The notes: generated by a model from the sequence alone, not told the origin. DNA of 64,000 nt from Actinomycetota bacterium (GCA_020161015.1 JAIUOT010000053.1:44066-108065), one strand, 5' to 3'. Counted from the stretch's first letter, positions 16,868-25,204 are shown. A program made the numbers and translations.

Positions 16868-18550
16868 ATGACCACCCTGCGATCCCGCCAGGCCGCCGGC
16901 GACACCGACTGGTGGCGCAGCGCGGTGGTGTACCAGATCTACCCGCGCAGCTTCGCCGACGACAACGGCGACGGCGTCGGCGACATCAACGGCATCCGCT
17001 CGCGCCTGCCGCACCTCGCCCGGCTGGGGGTGGACGCCATCTGGATCAACCCCTGGTACCCCTCGCCCATGAAGGACGCCGGCTACGACGTCTCCGACTA
17101 CCGGGCGATCGAGCCGGTGTTCGGCACGATGGCCGAGGCGGAGGCGCTGATGGCCGAGGCGCACGCGCTCGGCATCCGGGTGATCCTCGACATCGTGCCC
17201 AACCACACGTCGGACCAGCACCCGTGGTTCCAGGCGGCACTGGCCGCGGGCCCGGGCTCGCCCGAGCGGGCGCGGTACATCTTCCGGGACGGGCGCGGCC
17301 CGGGCGGAGACCTGCCGCCGAACGACTGGCGCAGCGAGTTCGGCGGGCCGGCGTGGAGCCGGGTCACCGAGGCCGACGGGCGTCCGGGCCAGTGGTACCT
17401 GCGGCTGTTCGCCCCCGAGCAGCCCGACGTGAACTGGGACCACCCCGACGTGCACGCCGAATTCGAGGAGAGCCTGCGGTTCTGGTTCGACCGGGGCGTC
17501 GACGGCTTCCGCATCGACGTGGCCCACGGCCTGGTGAAGGACGCGGGCCTCGCCGACGTCGCCGGGCTGGAGTTCCCGCTGCCCGACGACACGCCGGAGG
17601 GCGTCGAGCACCCGCACTGGGACCAGCCGGGGGTGCACGACATCTTCCGCCGCTGGCGAGCGGTCGCCGACGCCTACGACGGCCCGCGGGTGTTCTGCGG
17701 GGAGATCTGGGTGGGCAGGGACCACCGGCTCACCGCCTACCTGCGTCCCGACGAGCTGCACACGGCGTTCAACTTCAACTTCCTGATGGCCCCGTGGCTG
17801 GCGTCCCCCCTGCGCGAGACGATCACCTCCACGCTGGCGGCCCACGCAGCGGTCGGCGCCCCGGCCACCTGGGTGCTGGGCAACCACGACGTCTGCCGGC
17901 CGGTCTCCCGCTACGCCCGGCCGCAGGACCGCGTGCGCGAGGGGTTCCCGTCCCTCCAGGGGTACCTCGGCCTGCCCGCCGACCTGGACGCCGGGCGGCG
18001 CCGGGCACGGGCCGCGGCCCTGCTGAGCCTGGCCCTGCCCGGGGGGGCCTACGTCTTCGCCGGCGAGGAGCTGGGACTGCCAGAGGTCGAGGACATCCCG
18101 CTGGAGGCGCGCCAGGACCCGATGGTGGCCGGTACCGGGGGCGCCAACATCGGCCGGGACGGCTGCCGCGTCCCGCTGCCGTGGACGACCGACGGCTCGA
18201 GCTTCGGGTTCGGGCCTGACGGCGGCGCGGCCCCGTGGCTGCCACAGCCGCCCGACTGGGGACGCTGGAGCACGGCTGCCCAGGAGGGCGACCCGGCGTC
18301 GTTCCTCGAGCTGTACCGCAGGGCACTCTCCGTGCGCGGCGGGCACCCCGCCCTCGGCGACGGTGCGCTCGCCTGGGTGGACGCCGGCCCCGACGTGCTC
18401 GCCTTCACCCGCGAGCCGGGCTTCGGCTGCTGGGTGAACCTCGGCACCGACCCGGTGCCCCTCCCCGCAGGACGCGTGCTGGTGGCCAGCGGCCCGCTCG
18501 CCGATGGCGCCCTGCCGGCCGACACGGCCGCCTGGCTGGCGTTGGACTGA
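16868..18550 (+). CDS. GH13 alpha-glucosidase / oligo-1,6-glucosidase-like
   Basis: A 560-residue cytoplasmic glycoside hydrolase that cleaves terminal alpha-glucosidic bonds in oligosaccharides. The four GH13 regions are present: DIVPNHTSDQ, GFRIDVAHG with nucleophile Asp217, FCGEIWV with acid Glu279, and LGNHDV with Asp341. The N-terminus WWRSAVVYQIYPRSFADDNG is typical of the alpha-glucosidase and trehalose-related subfamilies. There is no signal peptide. The ATG at 16868 is chosen because the conserved N-terminus follows within 15 residues. The exact substrate (maltose, isomaltose, sucrose) is not decided by the sequence. Confidence 0.93.
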   Translation: MTTLRSRQAAGDTDWWRSAVVYQIYPRSFADDNGDGVGDINGIRSRLPHLARLGVDAIWINPWYPSPMKDAGYDVSDYRAIEPVFGTMAEAEALMAEAHALGIRVILDIVPNHTSDQHPWFQAALAAGPGSPERARYIFRDGRGPGGDLPPNDWRSEFGGPAWSRVTEADGRPGQWYLRLFAPEQPDVNWDHPDVHAEFEESLRFWFDRGVDGFRIDVAHGLVKDAGLADVAGLEFPLPDDTPEGVEHPHWDQPGVHDIFRRWRAVADAYDGPRVFCGEIWVGRDHRLTAYLRPDELHTAFNFNFLMAPWLASPLRETITSTLAAHAAVGAPATWVLGNHDVCRPVSRYARPQDRVREGFPSLQGYLGLPADLDAGRRRARAAALLSLALPGGAYVFAGEELGLPEVEDIPLEARQDPMVAGTGGANIGRDGCRVPLPWTTDGSSFGFGPDGGAAPWLPQPPDWGRWSTAAQEGDPASFLELYRRALSVRGGHPALGDGALAWVDAGPDVLAFTREPGFGCWVNLGTDPVPLPAGRVLVASGPLADGALPADTAAWLALD

Positions 18551-18671
18551 CCCGGGGAACGGGGCCCCGGCGCGAACGCAATTCGGGGCTACTGCCCGCC
18601 GCCGGGGGCACCGGTCCCCTAGCCTGATCGTCGGGGTGGACGGCGGTGTCCGCCGACGACAGGAGGTTCAG

Positions 18672-18851
18672 ATGGCAGGCAAGTTCGAGGTGTACGCCGA
18701 CGCGAAGGGCGAGTACCGCTGGCGGCTGAAGGCCTCCAACGGACAGACCATCGCCACCGGTGGCGAGGGCTACGCCAGCAAGGCCAACGCCAAGGCGGGC
18801 ATCGAGTCGGTCCGCAAGAACGCTCCCGAAGCCGAGATCGTCGAGGTCTGA
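18672..18851 (+). CDS. DUF1508 (YegP-like) small protein
   Basis: A 59-residue protein consisting of a single DUF1508 unit: GKFEVYADAKGEYRWRLKAS, then NGQTIATGGEGY and a helix with NAKAGIESVRKNAPEAEI. DUF1508 proteins are often found as one or two copies of this beta-beta-beta-alpha unit and have no proven role. The start has an ideal AGGAGG six bases before ATG, suggesting strong translation. A canonical terminator follows, so this is a monocistronic, probably abundant product. Confidence 0.92.
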   Translation: MAGKFEVYADAKGEYRWRLKASNGQTIATGGEGYASKANAKAGIESVRKNAPEAEIVEV

Positions 18852-18862
18852 CGCGCAAAGGG

Positions 18863-18893
18863 AAAGGGCCGGGAGATCTCCCGGCCCTTTTTT
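18863..18893 (+). terminator. Rho-independent terminator
   Basis: Stem AAAGGGCCGGGAGA / TCTCCCGGCCCTTT centred on AGATCT, followed by TTT. It is one of the few textbook terminators in the window and may also serve the convergent gene on the minus strand. Confidence 0.88.
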
Positions 18894-18904
18894 CGTGCGT
18901 GGTG

Positions 18905-19372
18905 TCAGGCGGCAGCGGGTGCCCGCGCCTCCGCGACGTCCTCGACCGACCCCGAGGCCACGCTACGCAGCCCCCAGCCGAGCACGATCCCCAGGACGCC
19001 CACGCCGATCGCGAAGAGCGCGACGCCGAACGCGATCACCGACGTGAACAACGACGAGCGCAGGAAGGACGCGGTCATCGCCGTCTGGCGCAGAGGGTCG
19101 TCCTGGGCGAGTTCGGCATAGGTCTTGCCGCCGGTGGCCTTCAGCGCGTGGCCGGCGATCACGTCCGCCTGGACGAACGCCTCCAGCGGGCCGGTGACCT
19201 TCGCGCCGGCGAACATCGGCGCGTCCTTCGAGACGGTGATGTTCTCTGCGGCGAGCTTCGCGCTCACCATCCCCCAGGTCACGCCGCCGGCCAGCACCAT
19301 CAGCAGGCCGATCAGGATGCTCACCAGTCCCAGCGTCCGCGCCGTCCTCGCCCGGGAAGAACTCCTCGCCAT
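18905..19372 (-). CDS. Two-helix membrane protein under a candidate iron box
   Basis: A 155-residue membrane protein with helices at about residues 14-36 and 108-135 and an extracytoplasmic loop between them (AKLAAENITVSKDAPMFAG, then VTGPLEAFVQADVIAGHAL). Similar actinobacterial proteins are sometimes mislabelled as LigA dioxygenase; I see no such domain. GAAGGAG lies before the ATG. The upstream region shared with the divergent flavodoxin gene holds a near-consensus IdeR/DtxR box, so iron-dependent control is likely. Function is unknown. Confidence 0.75.
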   Translation of the reverse strand: MARSSSRARTARTLGLVSILIGLLMVLAGGVTWGMVSAKLAAENITVSKDAPMFAGAKVTGPLEAFVQADVIAGHALKATGGKTYAELAQDDPLRQTAMTASFLRSSLFTSVIAFGVALFAIGVGVLGIVLGWGLRSVASGSVEDVAEARAPAAA

Positions 19373-19415
19373 GGCTACTCCTTCGTGTGTCGCCGGCGCC
19401 TCCTCGCGCCGGAAT

Positions 19416-19434
19416 GTAGGTAAGCCTAACCTTG
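19416..19434. promoter_or_regulatory. IdeR/DtxR-type iron box
   Basis: The core TAGGTAAGCCTAACCTT matches 17 of 19 positions of the actinobacterial iron-box consensus TWAGGTWAGSCTWACCTWA (only the outermost bases differ). It lies 44 bases upstream of the membrane protein start (minus strand) and 95 bases upstream of the flavodoxin start (plus strand). Confidence 0.85.
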
Positions 19435-19528
19435 CCCGGACGATCCGGTTGCGCTTTCAACGAAGTCGCTGACCAGCCACCGAAAACGCCGTCCGGCTCC
19501 CCCGCGGCGTGCGTAGGGTGTGCGCACC

Positions 19529-20035
19529 ATGACCGCCCTGATCGTCACCGAATCGCTGTTCGGCAACACGCTCGCCATCGCCGAGGCGATCGGTGCCGGG
19601 ATCGCCGAGGTGCGCGGGCGCGACGGCGTGCGGGTCGTGCACGCCTCGGACGCGCCGGCGGTCATCCCCACCGACGTCGACCTCCTGGTGGTCGGGGCCC
19701 CCACCCACACGCTGTCCCTGCCCAACGCGGGCAGCCGCAGGGACGCCCGGAGGAAGGGCGCTGCCGAGCAGGGCGGCGCCGGCGTCCGGGAGTGGATCCG
19801 GACGGTCGACCTCCCGCCGCGGCTGACCGTGGCCACCTTCGACACCTCGATCCACCTGCGCATCCAGCTGGGCACCGCGGCACGCGCCGCCGCCGGGGCG
19901 CTGCGCCGCCGTGGCGCCCAGACCACCGTGGGGCCGTCCTTCTGGGTCACCGGCATGGAGGGCCCGCTCGCGGACGGCGAGCTGCCGCGGGCAACGGCCT
20001 GGGGCCGGGAGCTCGCCGCGCGCACCGGAGCCTGA
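19529..20035 (+). CDS. Flavodoxin family protein
   Basis: A 168-residue flavodoxin-like FMN protein. The N-terminus has the phosphate-binding loop TESLFGNTLAIAEAIG, and further elements are VVGAPTHTLSLPN and the TFDTSIHLR region. Flavodoxins carry low-potential electrons and replace ferredoxin when iron is scarce, which fits the iron box upstream. A GTG three codons earlier is also in frame; ATG is preferred because AGGG lies upstream of it. The C-terminal half is divergent from short-chain flavodoxins, and the redox partner is unknown. Confidence 0.83.
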   Translation: MTALIVTESLFGNTLAIAEAIGAGIAEVRGRDGVRVVHASDAPAVIPTDVDLLVVGAPTHTLSLPNAGSRRDARRKGAAEQGGAGVREWIRTVDLPPRLTVATFDTSIHLRIQLGTAARAAAGALRRRGAQTTVGPSFWVTGMEGPLADGELPRATAWGRELAARTGA

Positions 20036-20152
20036 GCGCGGGCGCCCGGTGTTCTGCCCCAGGGCCTGTCCCCCGTCCGGGTGACACCTCCCCGCCGGCG
20101 CGGTGCCCGAACGGTATATTGGCAAGGCCCGGGCAGCAACCAAGGGGAAGTG

Positions 20153-21895
20153 ATGCGCACGACATCGACACCTCGTCGTCTCGCAGCAATCGTCGTCGCC
20201 TCGGTGGGCCTGGTGCTGCCGCTGGCGGTCACCGCAGCACCGCCGGCCGTCGCCGCGGACAGGACGAGCACCACAGAGGCCCGCCGCGTCGACCGTGTGA
20301 AGACCCCGAAGATCAGCTGGGTCGAGGACGTGGAGCGCGGTGGTTACACCGGCAAGGCGAGGCTCCCCCTCGACTACGACAAGCCGACCGGGTCCACCGT
20401 CACTGTCGCCCTGTTCAAGGTGCCTGCCGCCGACCCGTCCCGGAAACTCGGCACGCTGTTCCTGAACCCGGGGGGCCCCGGTGCCTCGGGCGTCGACATG
20501 GCCGCCGACGCGGTGAACTTCCTCTCCCAGTCCGTGCTCGACCGGTTCGACATCGTCGGTTTCGACCCGCGCGGCACGAACCGCTCCACGGAAGTGACCT
20601 GCTTCTCCAGCCCCGGCGCACAGGCGTCCGCCCTGTCGGGGCTCAGCGGCGCGTTCCCCGCGGCGTCGGAGCAGTCCGCCTTCCTGGCCTCCAAGGCGAA
20701 GCTCGGGTCGGCGTGCTCCACCTACGGTGCGAAGCTGGCCTCGGCGATGTCGACCGCCCAGGTCGCCCGTGACCTGGACGTGCTGCGCCGGGCCGTCGGC
20801 GACAAGAAGCTGAACTACCTGGGGTTCTCCTACGGCAGCTACCTCGGCGAGGTGTACGCCAACCTGTTCCCCGACCGCTTCCGGGCGATCGCCGTCGACG
20901 GGGTCCTCGACCCCGTCGCCTACGCAGGGACCAGCCTCACGAAGGGGACGCCGGCGAGCATCCGTCTCAAGAGCGCCGAAGGTTCGTGGGCGGCGCTGCG
21001 CGCCGGGCTCGAGGCCTGCGCCGACGCCGGAGAGGACTACTGCCTGCTCCCCGACCCCCAGTCCGACTTCGACCAGGTGGCCGCGGCCCTGAAGGCCTCG
21101 CCCCTGACGATCGGCGACGGCGACGCGTCCTACGAGTACCGCTACGCAGACTTCGTCTACGACATGCTCAGCCTGCTCTACTACCCCGAGGGCATGAACT
21201 ACGTCGTCCAGACCGTCGCGGCGCTGAAGCAGATGATCGACGACGGCACCCAGACCACCTCCGGCAAGGAGGCCGGCGATCGCGCGGCCGGCCTGGTGCT
21301 GGCCCTGCACGAGGCCACCGCCTCGCTGGACGCCGGCTACGACAACGGCCTCGAGGCGTACTCCAGCGTGCTGTGCACCGACGCCTACCAGCCCTCGAGC
21401 ACGAGCACCTGGCTGGCGGCCACCGCAAAGGCCAACGCCCGTGCCCCGCACTTCGGACAGCTGTGGGGCTGGACGGACGTGCAGTGCGCGACCGGCTCGT
21501 GGAAGGCGAAGGACGAGGACGCCTACCACGGCACCTACAGCCGGAACACGGCGGCGCCGGTGCTCATCGTGGGCAACTACCACGACCCGGCCACCAACTA
21601 CGGCGGCGCGGTGGAGGCCAGCCTGCTGATGCCGAACAGCGTGCTGCTGCGCAGCGACTCGTGGGGGCACACGGCCTACGGCACGTCCGACTGCGTCACC
21701 GATCGCGTGGACGGCTACCTGCTCACCGGCGCGGTACCCGCCGGCACCGCAGACACGGTCTGCACCGGTGACGTGCAGCCGTTCGCGATCCCGCTGGTCG
21801 GCGACCCCGGTTCCGGCGGCGCGGGCACGATCAAGGTGCCGACGCGCGACGGGCTGCCGAAGGTCCAGGTGCCCTGGGAGCGCACGGACGGCTGA
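20153..21895 (+). CDS. Secreted alpha/beta-hydrolase (tripeptidyl aminopeptidase / TAP-like)
   Basis: A 580-residue exported serine hydrolase of the Streptomyces SlpD/SlpE and Tap type, which removes tripeptides from protein N-termini. The signal peptide ends near VTAAPPAVAADR. The oxyanion region LNPGGPGASG, the nucleophile elbow GFSYGSYLG and the catalytic end VLLRSDSWGHTAYGTSDC are present, with the TAP-like C-terminal domain from about residue 450. AAGGGGAAG precedes ATG at 20153. It is monocistronic; the next gene is convergent with a 3-base gap. With the subtilase at 5449-8628 it suggests an extracellular proteolytic lifestyle. Confidence 0.9.
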   Translation: MRTTSTPRRLAAIVVASVGLVLPLAVTAAPPAVAADRTSTTEARRVDRVKTPKISWVEDVERGGYTGKARLPLDYDKPTGSTVTVALFKVPAADPSRKLGTLFLNPGGPGASGVDMAADAVNFLSQSVLDRFDIVGFDPRGTNRSTEVTCFSSPGAQASALSGLSGAFPAASEQSAFLASKAKLGSACSTYGAKLASAMSTAQVARDLDVLRRAVGDKKLNYLGFSYGSYLGEVYANLFPDRFRAIAVDGVLDPVAYAGTSLTKGTPASIRLKSAEGSWAALRAGLEACADAGEDYCLLPDPQSDFDQVAAALKASPLTIGDGDASYEYRYADFVYDMLSLLYYPEGMNYVVQTVAALKQMIDDGTQTTSGKEAGDRAAGLVLALHEATASLDAGYDNGLEAYSSVLCTDAYQPSSTSTWLAATAKANARAPHFGQLWGWTDVQCATGSWKAKDEDAYHGTYSRNTAAPVLIVGNYHDPATNYGGAVEASLLMPNSVLLRSDSWGHTAYGTSDCVTDRVDGYLLTGAVPAGTADTVCTGDVQPFAIPLVGDPGSGGAGTIKVPTRDGLPKVQVPWERTDG

Positions 21896-21898
21896 GGG

Positions 21899-22369
21899 TC
21901 ACTCCCGGCGCAGGAGGTCCTTGCGCAGGTGGACGAGCGTCACCTTGTCGTCCACGCGCGCCCGCCGCTGCTCGACGTAGCCCGCCGCCCGGTAGAGCCG
22001 CAGGTTCCCCTCGCTGAGGTGTCCGGTGAACAACAGCGCCTCCGTGGCGGGAGCGGCAGCCTCCGCCCGGGCCAGCAGGGCCGAGCCGATGCCGCGCCCC
22101 TGGAGGGCCGGACGCACGGCCAGCCGGCCGATCGCCAGGCTGTCCCCGTCCACCCGCACGCGCACCGAGCCGGCGATTCCCCCGTCCCACAGCGCGACGA
22201 AGCCGTACCCGCCGGCCAGGTCGGCGAGGACGCCGTCGGCCTCCTCGCGCAACGGCGGCAGCGCCGGGTCGTCGTAGAGGCGTGCCTCCACGGCGAACGC
22301 CTCCCGCTGCACCTCGAGCACGTCCGCCACGTCGTCGGCCCCCATCGGCCGCAGGACCAGTCCCTCCAT
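21899..22369 (-). CDS. GNAT family N-acetyltransferase
   Basis: A 156-residue acetyltransferase. The acetyl-CoA loop is LAVRPALQGRGIGSALLARA, followed by LLFTGHLSEGNLRLYRAAGY, both standard GNAT motifs. GGGAGG lies six bases before the chosen ATG (22369); the longer frame has no such site. The acceptor substrate is unknown. Confidence 0.88.
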   Translation of the reverse strand: MEGLVLRPMGADDVADVLEVQREAFAVEARLYDDPALPPLREEADGVLADLAGGYGFVALWDGGIAGSVRVRVDGDSLAIGRLAVRPALQGRGIGSALLARAEAAAPATEALLFTGHLSEGNLRLYRAAGYVEQRRARVDDKVTLVHLRKDLLRRE

Positions 22370-22462
22370 CACGCCCTCCCGGCGGCATCCTTGCGCATCC
22401 GGCAGCAATCATGCGTAGTTCTACGACGGCCCAATGGCCCATCGCAGCTCTCCGGAGGCCTT

Positions 22463-22504
22463 ATGGTGAAATGCAACCAGGGGGAGGCAACTGCCACTGG
22501 GTAG
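22463..22504 (+). CDS. 13-codon upstream ORF (candidate leader peptide)
   Basis: A short ORF encoding MVKCNQGEATATG and then TAG. GGAGG lies four bases before the ATG, a better site than many real genes here have. It opens a 530-base leader in front of the DHA2 exporter gene. Its stop codon lies inside the outer stem of the downstream structure (GGTAGCCCC at 22500-22508 pairs with GGGGCTACC at 22642-22650), so a ribosome sitting on it would disturb that fold. This is the arrangement expected for ribosome-mediated attenuation of an antibiotic-resistance gene. Expression itself is unproven. Confidence 0.5.
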   Translation: MVKCNQGEATATG

Positions 22505-22895
22505 CCCCCGGGGCTTGCACGAACTGGGGGGCGAGTGCAGGGAACGCCACCACGAACCCATCCGACTCGAGCGTCCGGCAGGTTTGACTGGCCTCAATGG
22601 CCGGCCGCTCGAGTCCCGGTTCGGTGAGTTCCCGTCACTCCGGGGCTACCTGAGGGCAGCGCCTCAACCAGGCAAGGCGACGAGGAGGACCGGTGGGGGC
22701 CGGGAATCCTGGGGGCGTCGTCGAGTGACACCGGGGGCCGTACCCCGATGCACAGTTCCCACCCTCCAGAACGAGCTCGGGGGAGCCGCACTGGGTGGGA
22801 CGCATCGCACGGACGGCTTTCAGCAGGCAGCTACCCGGTCGAACAGCCTGGAGGAGGACTGAGCCTCGGCCGGCCCGGAACAATTCCGGGCCGGC
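22484..22895 (+). ncRNA. Highly structured leader RNA (or independent small RNA) upstream of the MFS exporter
   Basis: Nested complementary segments read directly from the sequence: 22484-22488 with 22661-22665; 22491-22495 with 22655-22659; 22500-22508 with 22642-22650; 22533-22537 with 22636-22640; 22540-22545 with 22628-22633; 22564-22573 with 22606-22615; 22575-22579 with 22600-22604. A second domain has GATGC..CCCACCC paired with GGGTGGG..GCATC near 22750-22820. The whole ends in a terminator. No RNase P, tmRNA or SRP signature motifs were found. It could be an attenuator leader, or a rod-shaped RNA of the 6S/Ms1 kind. Confidence 0.55.
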
Positions 22896-22904
22896 TTGGC
22901 TTTT
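22869..22904 (+). terminator. Rho-independent terminator before the MFS exporter
   Basis: A 12-bp perfect stem GCCGGCCCGGAA / TTCCGGGCCGGC with loop CAA, then TTGGCTTTT. It lies 88 bases upstream of the exporter ATG, so transcripts from the leader would stop unless antitermination occurs. Confidence 0.85.
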
Positions 22905-22991
22905 CCCCTCTGTGTCGCTCCGGTGCGTGCCGCTCCTGCGACCCGCGCCCGCCGCGCCCAGTACCACTCCTCGCGACCCGGAGGCCGAACC

Positions 22992-24443
22992 ATGACCGCC
23001 ACCAGAGACTCCCTGCCCGACGTGCAGTCCGACCGGCTGCCGGACGGGGCGGTGCGCGTCCTGGCCGTCCTGCTCATCGGCGCGTTCGTGGTGATCCTCA
23101 ACGAGACGGCGATGAACGTGGCGCTCTCGCGGATCATGACCGACCTCGCCATCGACGAACGCACCGCGCAGTGGCTCACCACCGGGTTCATGCTCACCAT
23201 GGCCGTGGTCATCCCGATCACCGGCTGGGTCATGCGACGGCTGTCCGCGCGCGCCGTCTTCACGCTCGCGATGTCGCTGTTCAGCGCCGGCACCCTGATC
23301 GCCGCCCTCGGCTGGGCCTTCCCCAGCCTCCTCGCCGGTCGCCTGGTGCAGGCCAGCGGCACGGCGATCATGATGCCGCTGCTGATGACGACTGTGATGG
23401 AGCTCGTCCCGGCCTCCCGACGCGGGCGGGTGATGGGCACGATCAGCCTGGTGATCTCCGCCGCGCCCGCGGTGGGCCCGACGATGTCCGGGCTGATCCT
23501 CCAGTTCCTGCCGTGGCGGTTCGTCTTCGTCCTCGTGCTGCCGATCGCCCTCTCCATCCTCTTCGTGGGCATGCGGCTCGTGCCCACCCTGAACGAGCCC
23601 GACCCGGTGAAGCTGGACGGGCTGAGCGTCCCGCTCGCCGCGCTGGGCTTCGGGGGGCTCGTCTACGGGCTGAGCCTCGTCGGCAGCCCGACGGCAGGGT
23701 GGACGCTGGAGCTGGCGCTCGCCGTCGGCACGGCCTCGCTGGGCCTGTTCGTGTGGCGCCAGCTCGTGCTCCAGCGCACGGACGCGGCACTGCTCGACCT
23801 GCGCACCTTCACCCACCCGATCTTCACCACCGCGCTGGGCGTGATGGCGATCGCCATGGCGGTGATGTTCGGCACGATCATCGCCCTGCCGCTGATCCTG
23901 CAGCAGGTCCTGCACGCCGAGCCCCTGTCCGTCGGGCTGCTCCTGCTGCCCGGCGCGCTGCTCACCGGCCTCCTCGGCCCGGTCGTGGGACGGCTCTACG
24001 ACCGCGTCGGGCCCCGCTGGCTCACCGTCCCCGGCTCGCTGGCAGCCCTCGCCGCCCTGGTCCTGTTCGCCCAGGTGTCGGTGGCCACCCCGTGGTGGTT
24101 CCTGCTCATCGCCCACCTCTGCCTCAGTCTCGGCCTGGCGTTCATGTTCACCCCGCTGTTCACGATCTCGCTGGGCGCGCTGCCGCCCCACCTGTACGGG
24201 CACGGCTCGGCGATGGTCGGCACCGTCCAGCAGGTCGCCGGTGCCGCCGGCACCGCGCTGTTCGTCACGGTGATGTCCACGGTGGCGGCCCGCCAGCCGC
24301 TCGGCACCACGTCCGCAGAAGCGCTCGCCGCCGGCGCGCGGACCGCCTTCCTCAGCGTCGCGGGCCTGTGGCTGATCGGCATCGCGGCCACGTTCTTCCT
24401 GCGCAAGCCGGCGGACGCCGCCGCACCGCACGCCATCCACTGA
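22992..24443 (+). CDS. DHA2 family MFS drug exporter (EmrB/QacA/LmrB-like)
   Basis: A 483-residue proton-driven multidrug exporter with 12-14 hydrophobic segments. The N-terminal part has VVILNETAMNVALSRIMTDL and TAQWLTTGFMLTMAVVIPIT, characteristic of the DHA2 (14-helix) subfamily. Motif C-like glycine/proline segments occur near ISAAPAVGPTMSGLIL. The protein begins with 18 soluble residues after an ATG preceded by GGAGG. It follows a long structured leader with an upstream ORF and a terminator, so expression is probably induced by a translation-blocking drug or another ligand. Substrates cannot be predicted. Confidence 0.9.
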   Translation: MTATRDSLPDVQSDRLPDGAVRVLAVLLIGAFVVILNETAMNVALSRIMTDLAIDERTAQWLTTGFMLTMAVVIPITGWVMRRLSARAVFTLAMSLFSAGTLIAALGWAFPSLLAGRLVQASGTAIMMPLLMTTVMELVPASRRGRVMGTISLVISAAPAVGPTMSGLILQFLPWRFVFVLVLPIALSILFVGMRLVPTLNEPDPVKLDGLSVPLAALGFGGLVYGLSLVGSPTAGWTLELALAVGTASLGLFVWRQLVLQRTDAALLDLRTFTHPIFTTALGVMAIAMAVMFGTIIALPLILQQVLHAEPLSVGLLLLPGALLTGLLGPVVGRLYDRVGPRWLTVPGSLAALAALVLFAQVSVATPWWFLLIAHLCLSLGLAFMFTPLFTISLGALPPHLYGHGSAMVGTVQQVAGAAGTALFVTVMSTVAARQPLGTTSAEALAAGARTAFLSVAGLWLIGIAATFFLRKPADAAAPHAIH

Positions 24444-24487
24444 GCGCGGGGCGGCCCGCCGGAGGCGCACGGCCGTAAGCTCGTCGG

Positions 24488-24964
24488 GTGCCGACACCCG
24501 AGTTCATCCTCGCCCTGCGCGAGAAGGTGGGAACCACGCGCCTGTGGCTGTCCGGAGCGACCGCCGTCGTCGTCCGCGAGGGCGCCCGCGGCGAGGAGGT
24601 GCTCCTCGTGCGCCGCGCGGACAACGGCGAGTGGACGCCCGTCGCGGGCATCGTCGACCCCGGTGAGCACCCGAGGCTGACCGCCGTCCGCGAGGTGGCC
24701 GAGGAGACAGCGGTGACCGCAGAGGTGGAGCGGCTGGTGTGGCTGGGAGTGAGCGACGTGATCGTCTACGACAACGGCGACGAGACCCAGTACATCGACC
24801 ACGTGTTCCGCTGCCGCTGGGTGGACGGCGACCCGTTCCCCGCCGACGGCGAGGCGTCCGAGACCGCCTTCTTCGCCGTCGACGCGATGCCGCCGATGTC
24901 CTGGCGGCACGCCGAGCAGGTTCGCCTCGCCCTGGCCAACCTGCCGGAGGCACACCTGGGTTGA
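24488..24964 (+). CDS. Nudix hydrolase
   Basis: A 158-residue Nudix protein. The box reads GIVDPGE, seven residues, then REVAEETAV, matching GX5EX7REUXEEXGU except that Ala replaces the late Gly. Nudix enzymes hydrolyse nucleoside diphosphates linked to another group; the N-terminal helix and the strand VLLVRRADNGEWTPVAG fit the ADP-ribose/NTP group. Start is GTG and lies 44 bases after the exporter stop, so cotranscription is possible. Confidence 0.88.
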   Translation: MPTPEFILALREKVGTTRLWLSGATAVVVREGARGEEVLLVRRADNGEWTPVAGIVDPGEHPRLTAVREVAEETAVTAEVERLVWLGVSDVIVYDNGDETQYIDHVFRCRWVDGDPFPADGEASETAFFAVDAMPPMSWRHAEQVRLALANLPEAHLG

Positions 24965-25166
24965 CGTCCGTCCCGAGCCCCCGCGGGGAGCCGCAGCCCG
25001 GGAACGCCTGGCGCCGCTGCGCGCGCTACGCCTGGACCTGGTCGCCGTCCAGCGGGAAGAGCTGCTGGCCCTGCGGGACATCGGCAACTACCCCTCCGGC
25101 ATGCTCGATGCGGCGCTGTCCCAGCTGGACGCCGAGCATCTGGGCCTCGAACTGCGCCGAACGTGA
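24963..25166 (+). pseudogene. Remnant of a Na+/H+ antiporter C-terminus
   Basis: The frame starting at 24963 has no start codon of its own, yet reads as protein: LRALRLDLVAVQREELLALR, then DIGNYPSGMLDAALSQLDAE and HLGLELRRT before TGA. This matches the cytoplasmic C-terminal helix pair that ends CPA1-type Na+/H+ antiporters in actinobacteria (from memory of that family). The rest of the antiporter is missing; the frame runs directly into the end of the Nudix gene. It is best read as a decayed 3' fragment left by a deletion. Confidence 0.5.
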
Positions 25167-25204
25167 GTAGCATCGCCGCCAACCGACCACAGGAGGGCCC
25201 ACCG

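Noticed and set aside
22282..22587. A 101-residue plus-strand frame (and smaller ones up to 22995) in the leader region
   Set aside because: Proline- and arginine-rich without motifs, and it overlaps the GNAT gene and the structured RNA; base pairing explains the sequence better.
22484..22895. RNase P RNA, tmRNA or SRP RNA
   Set aside because: The conserved RNase P stretch GAGGAAAGTCC, a tmRNA tag ORF with an alanine-rich end, and the SRP motif GGTCCGGAAGGAAGC are all absent.
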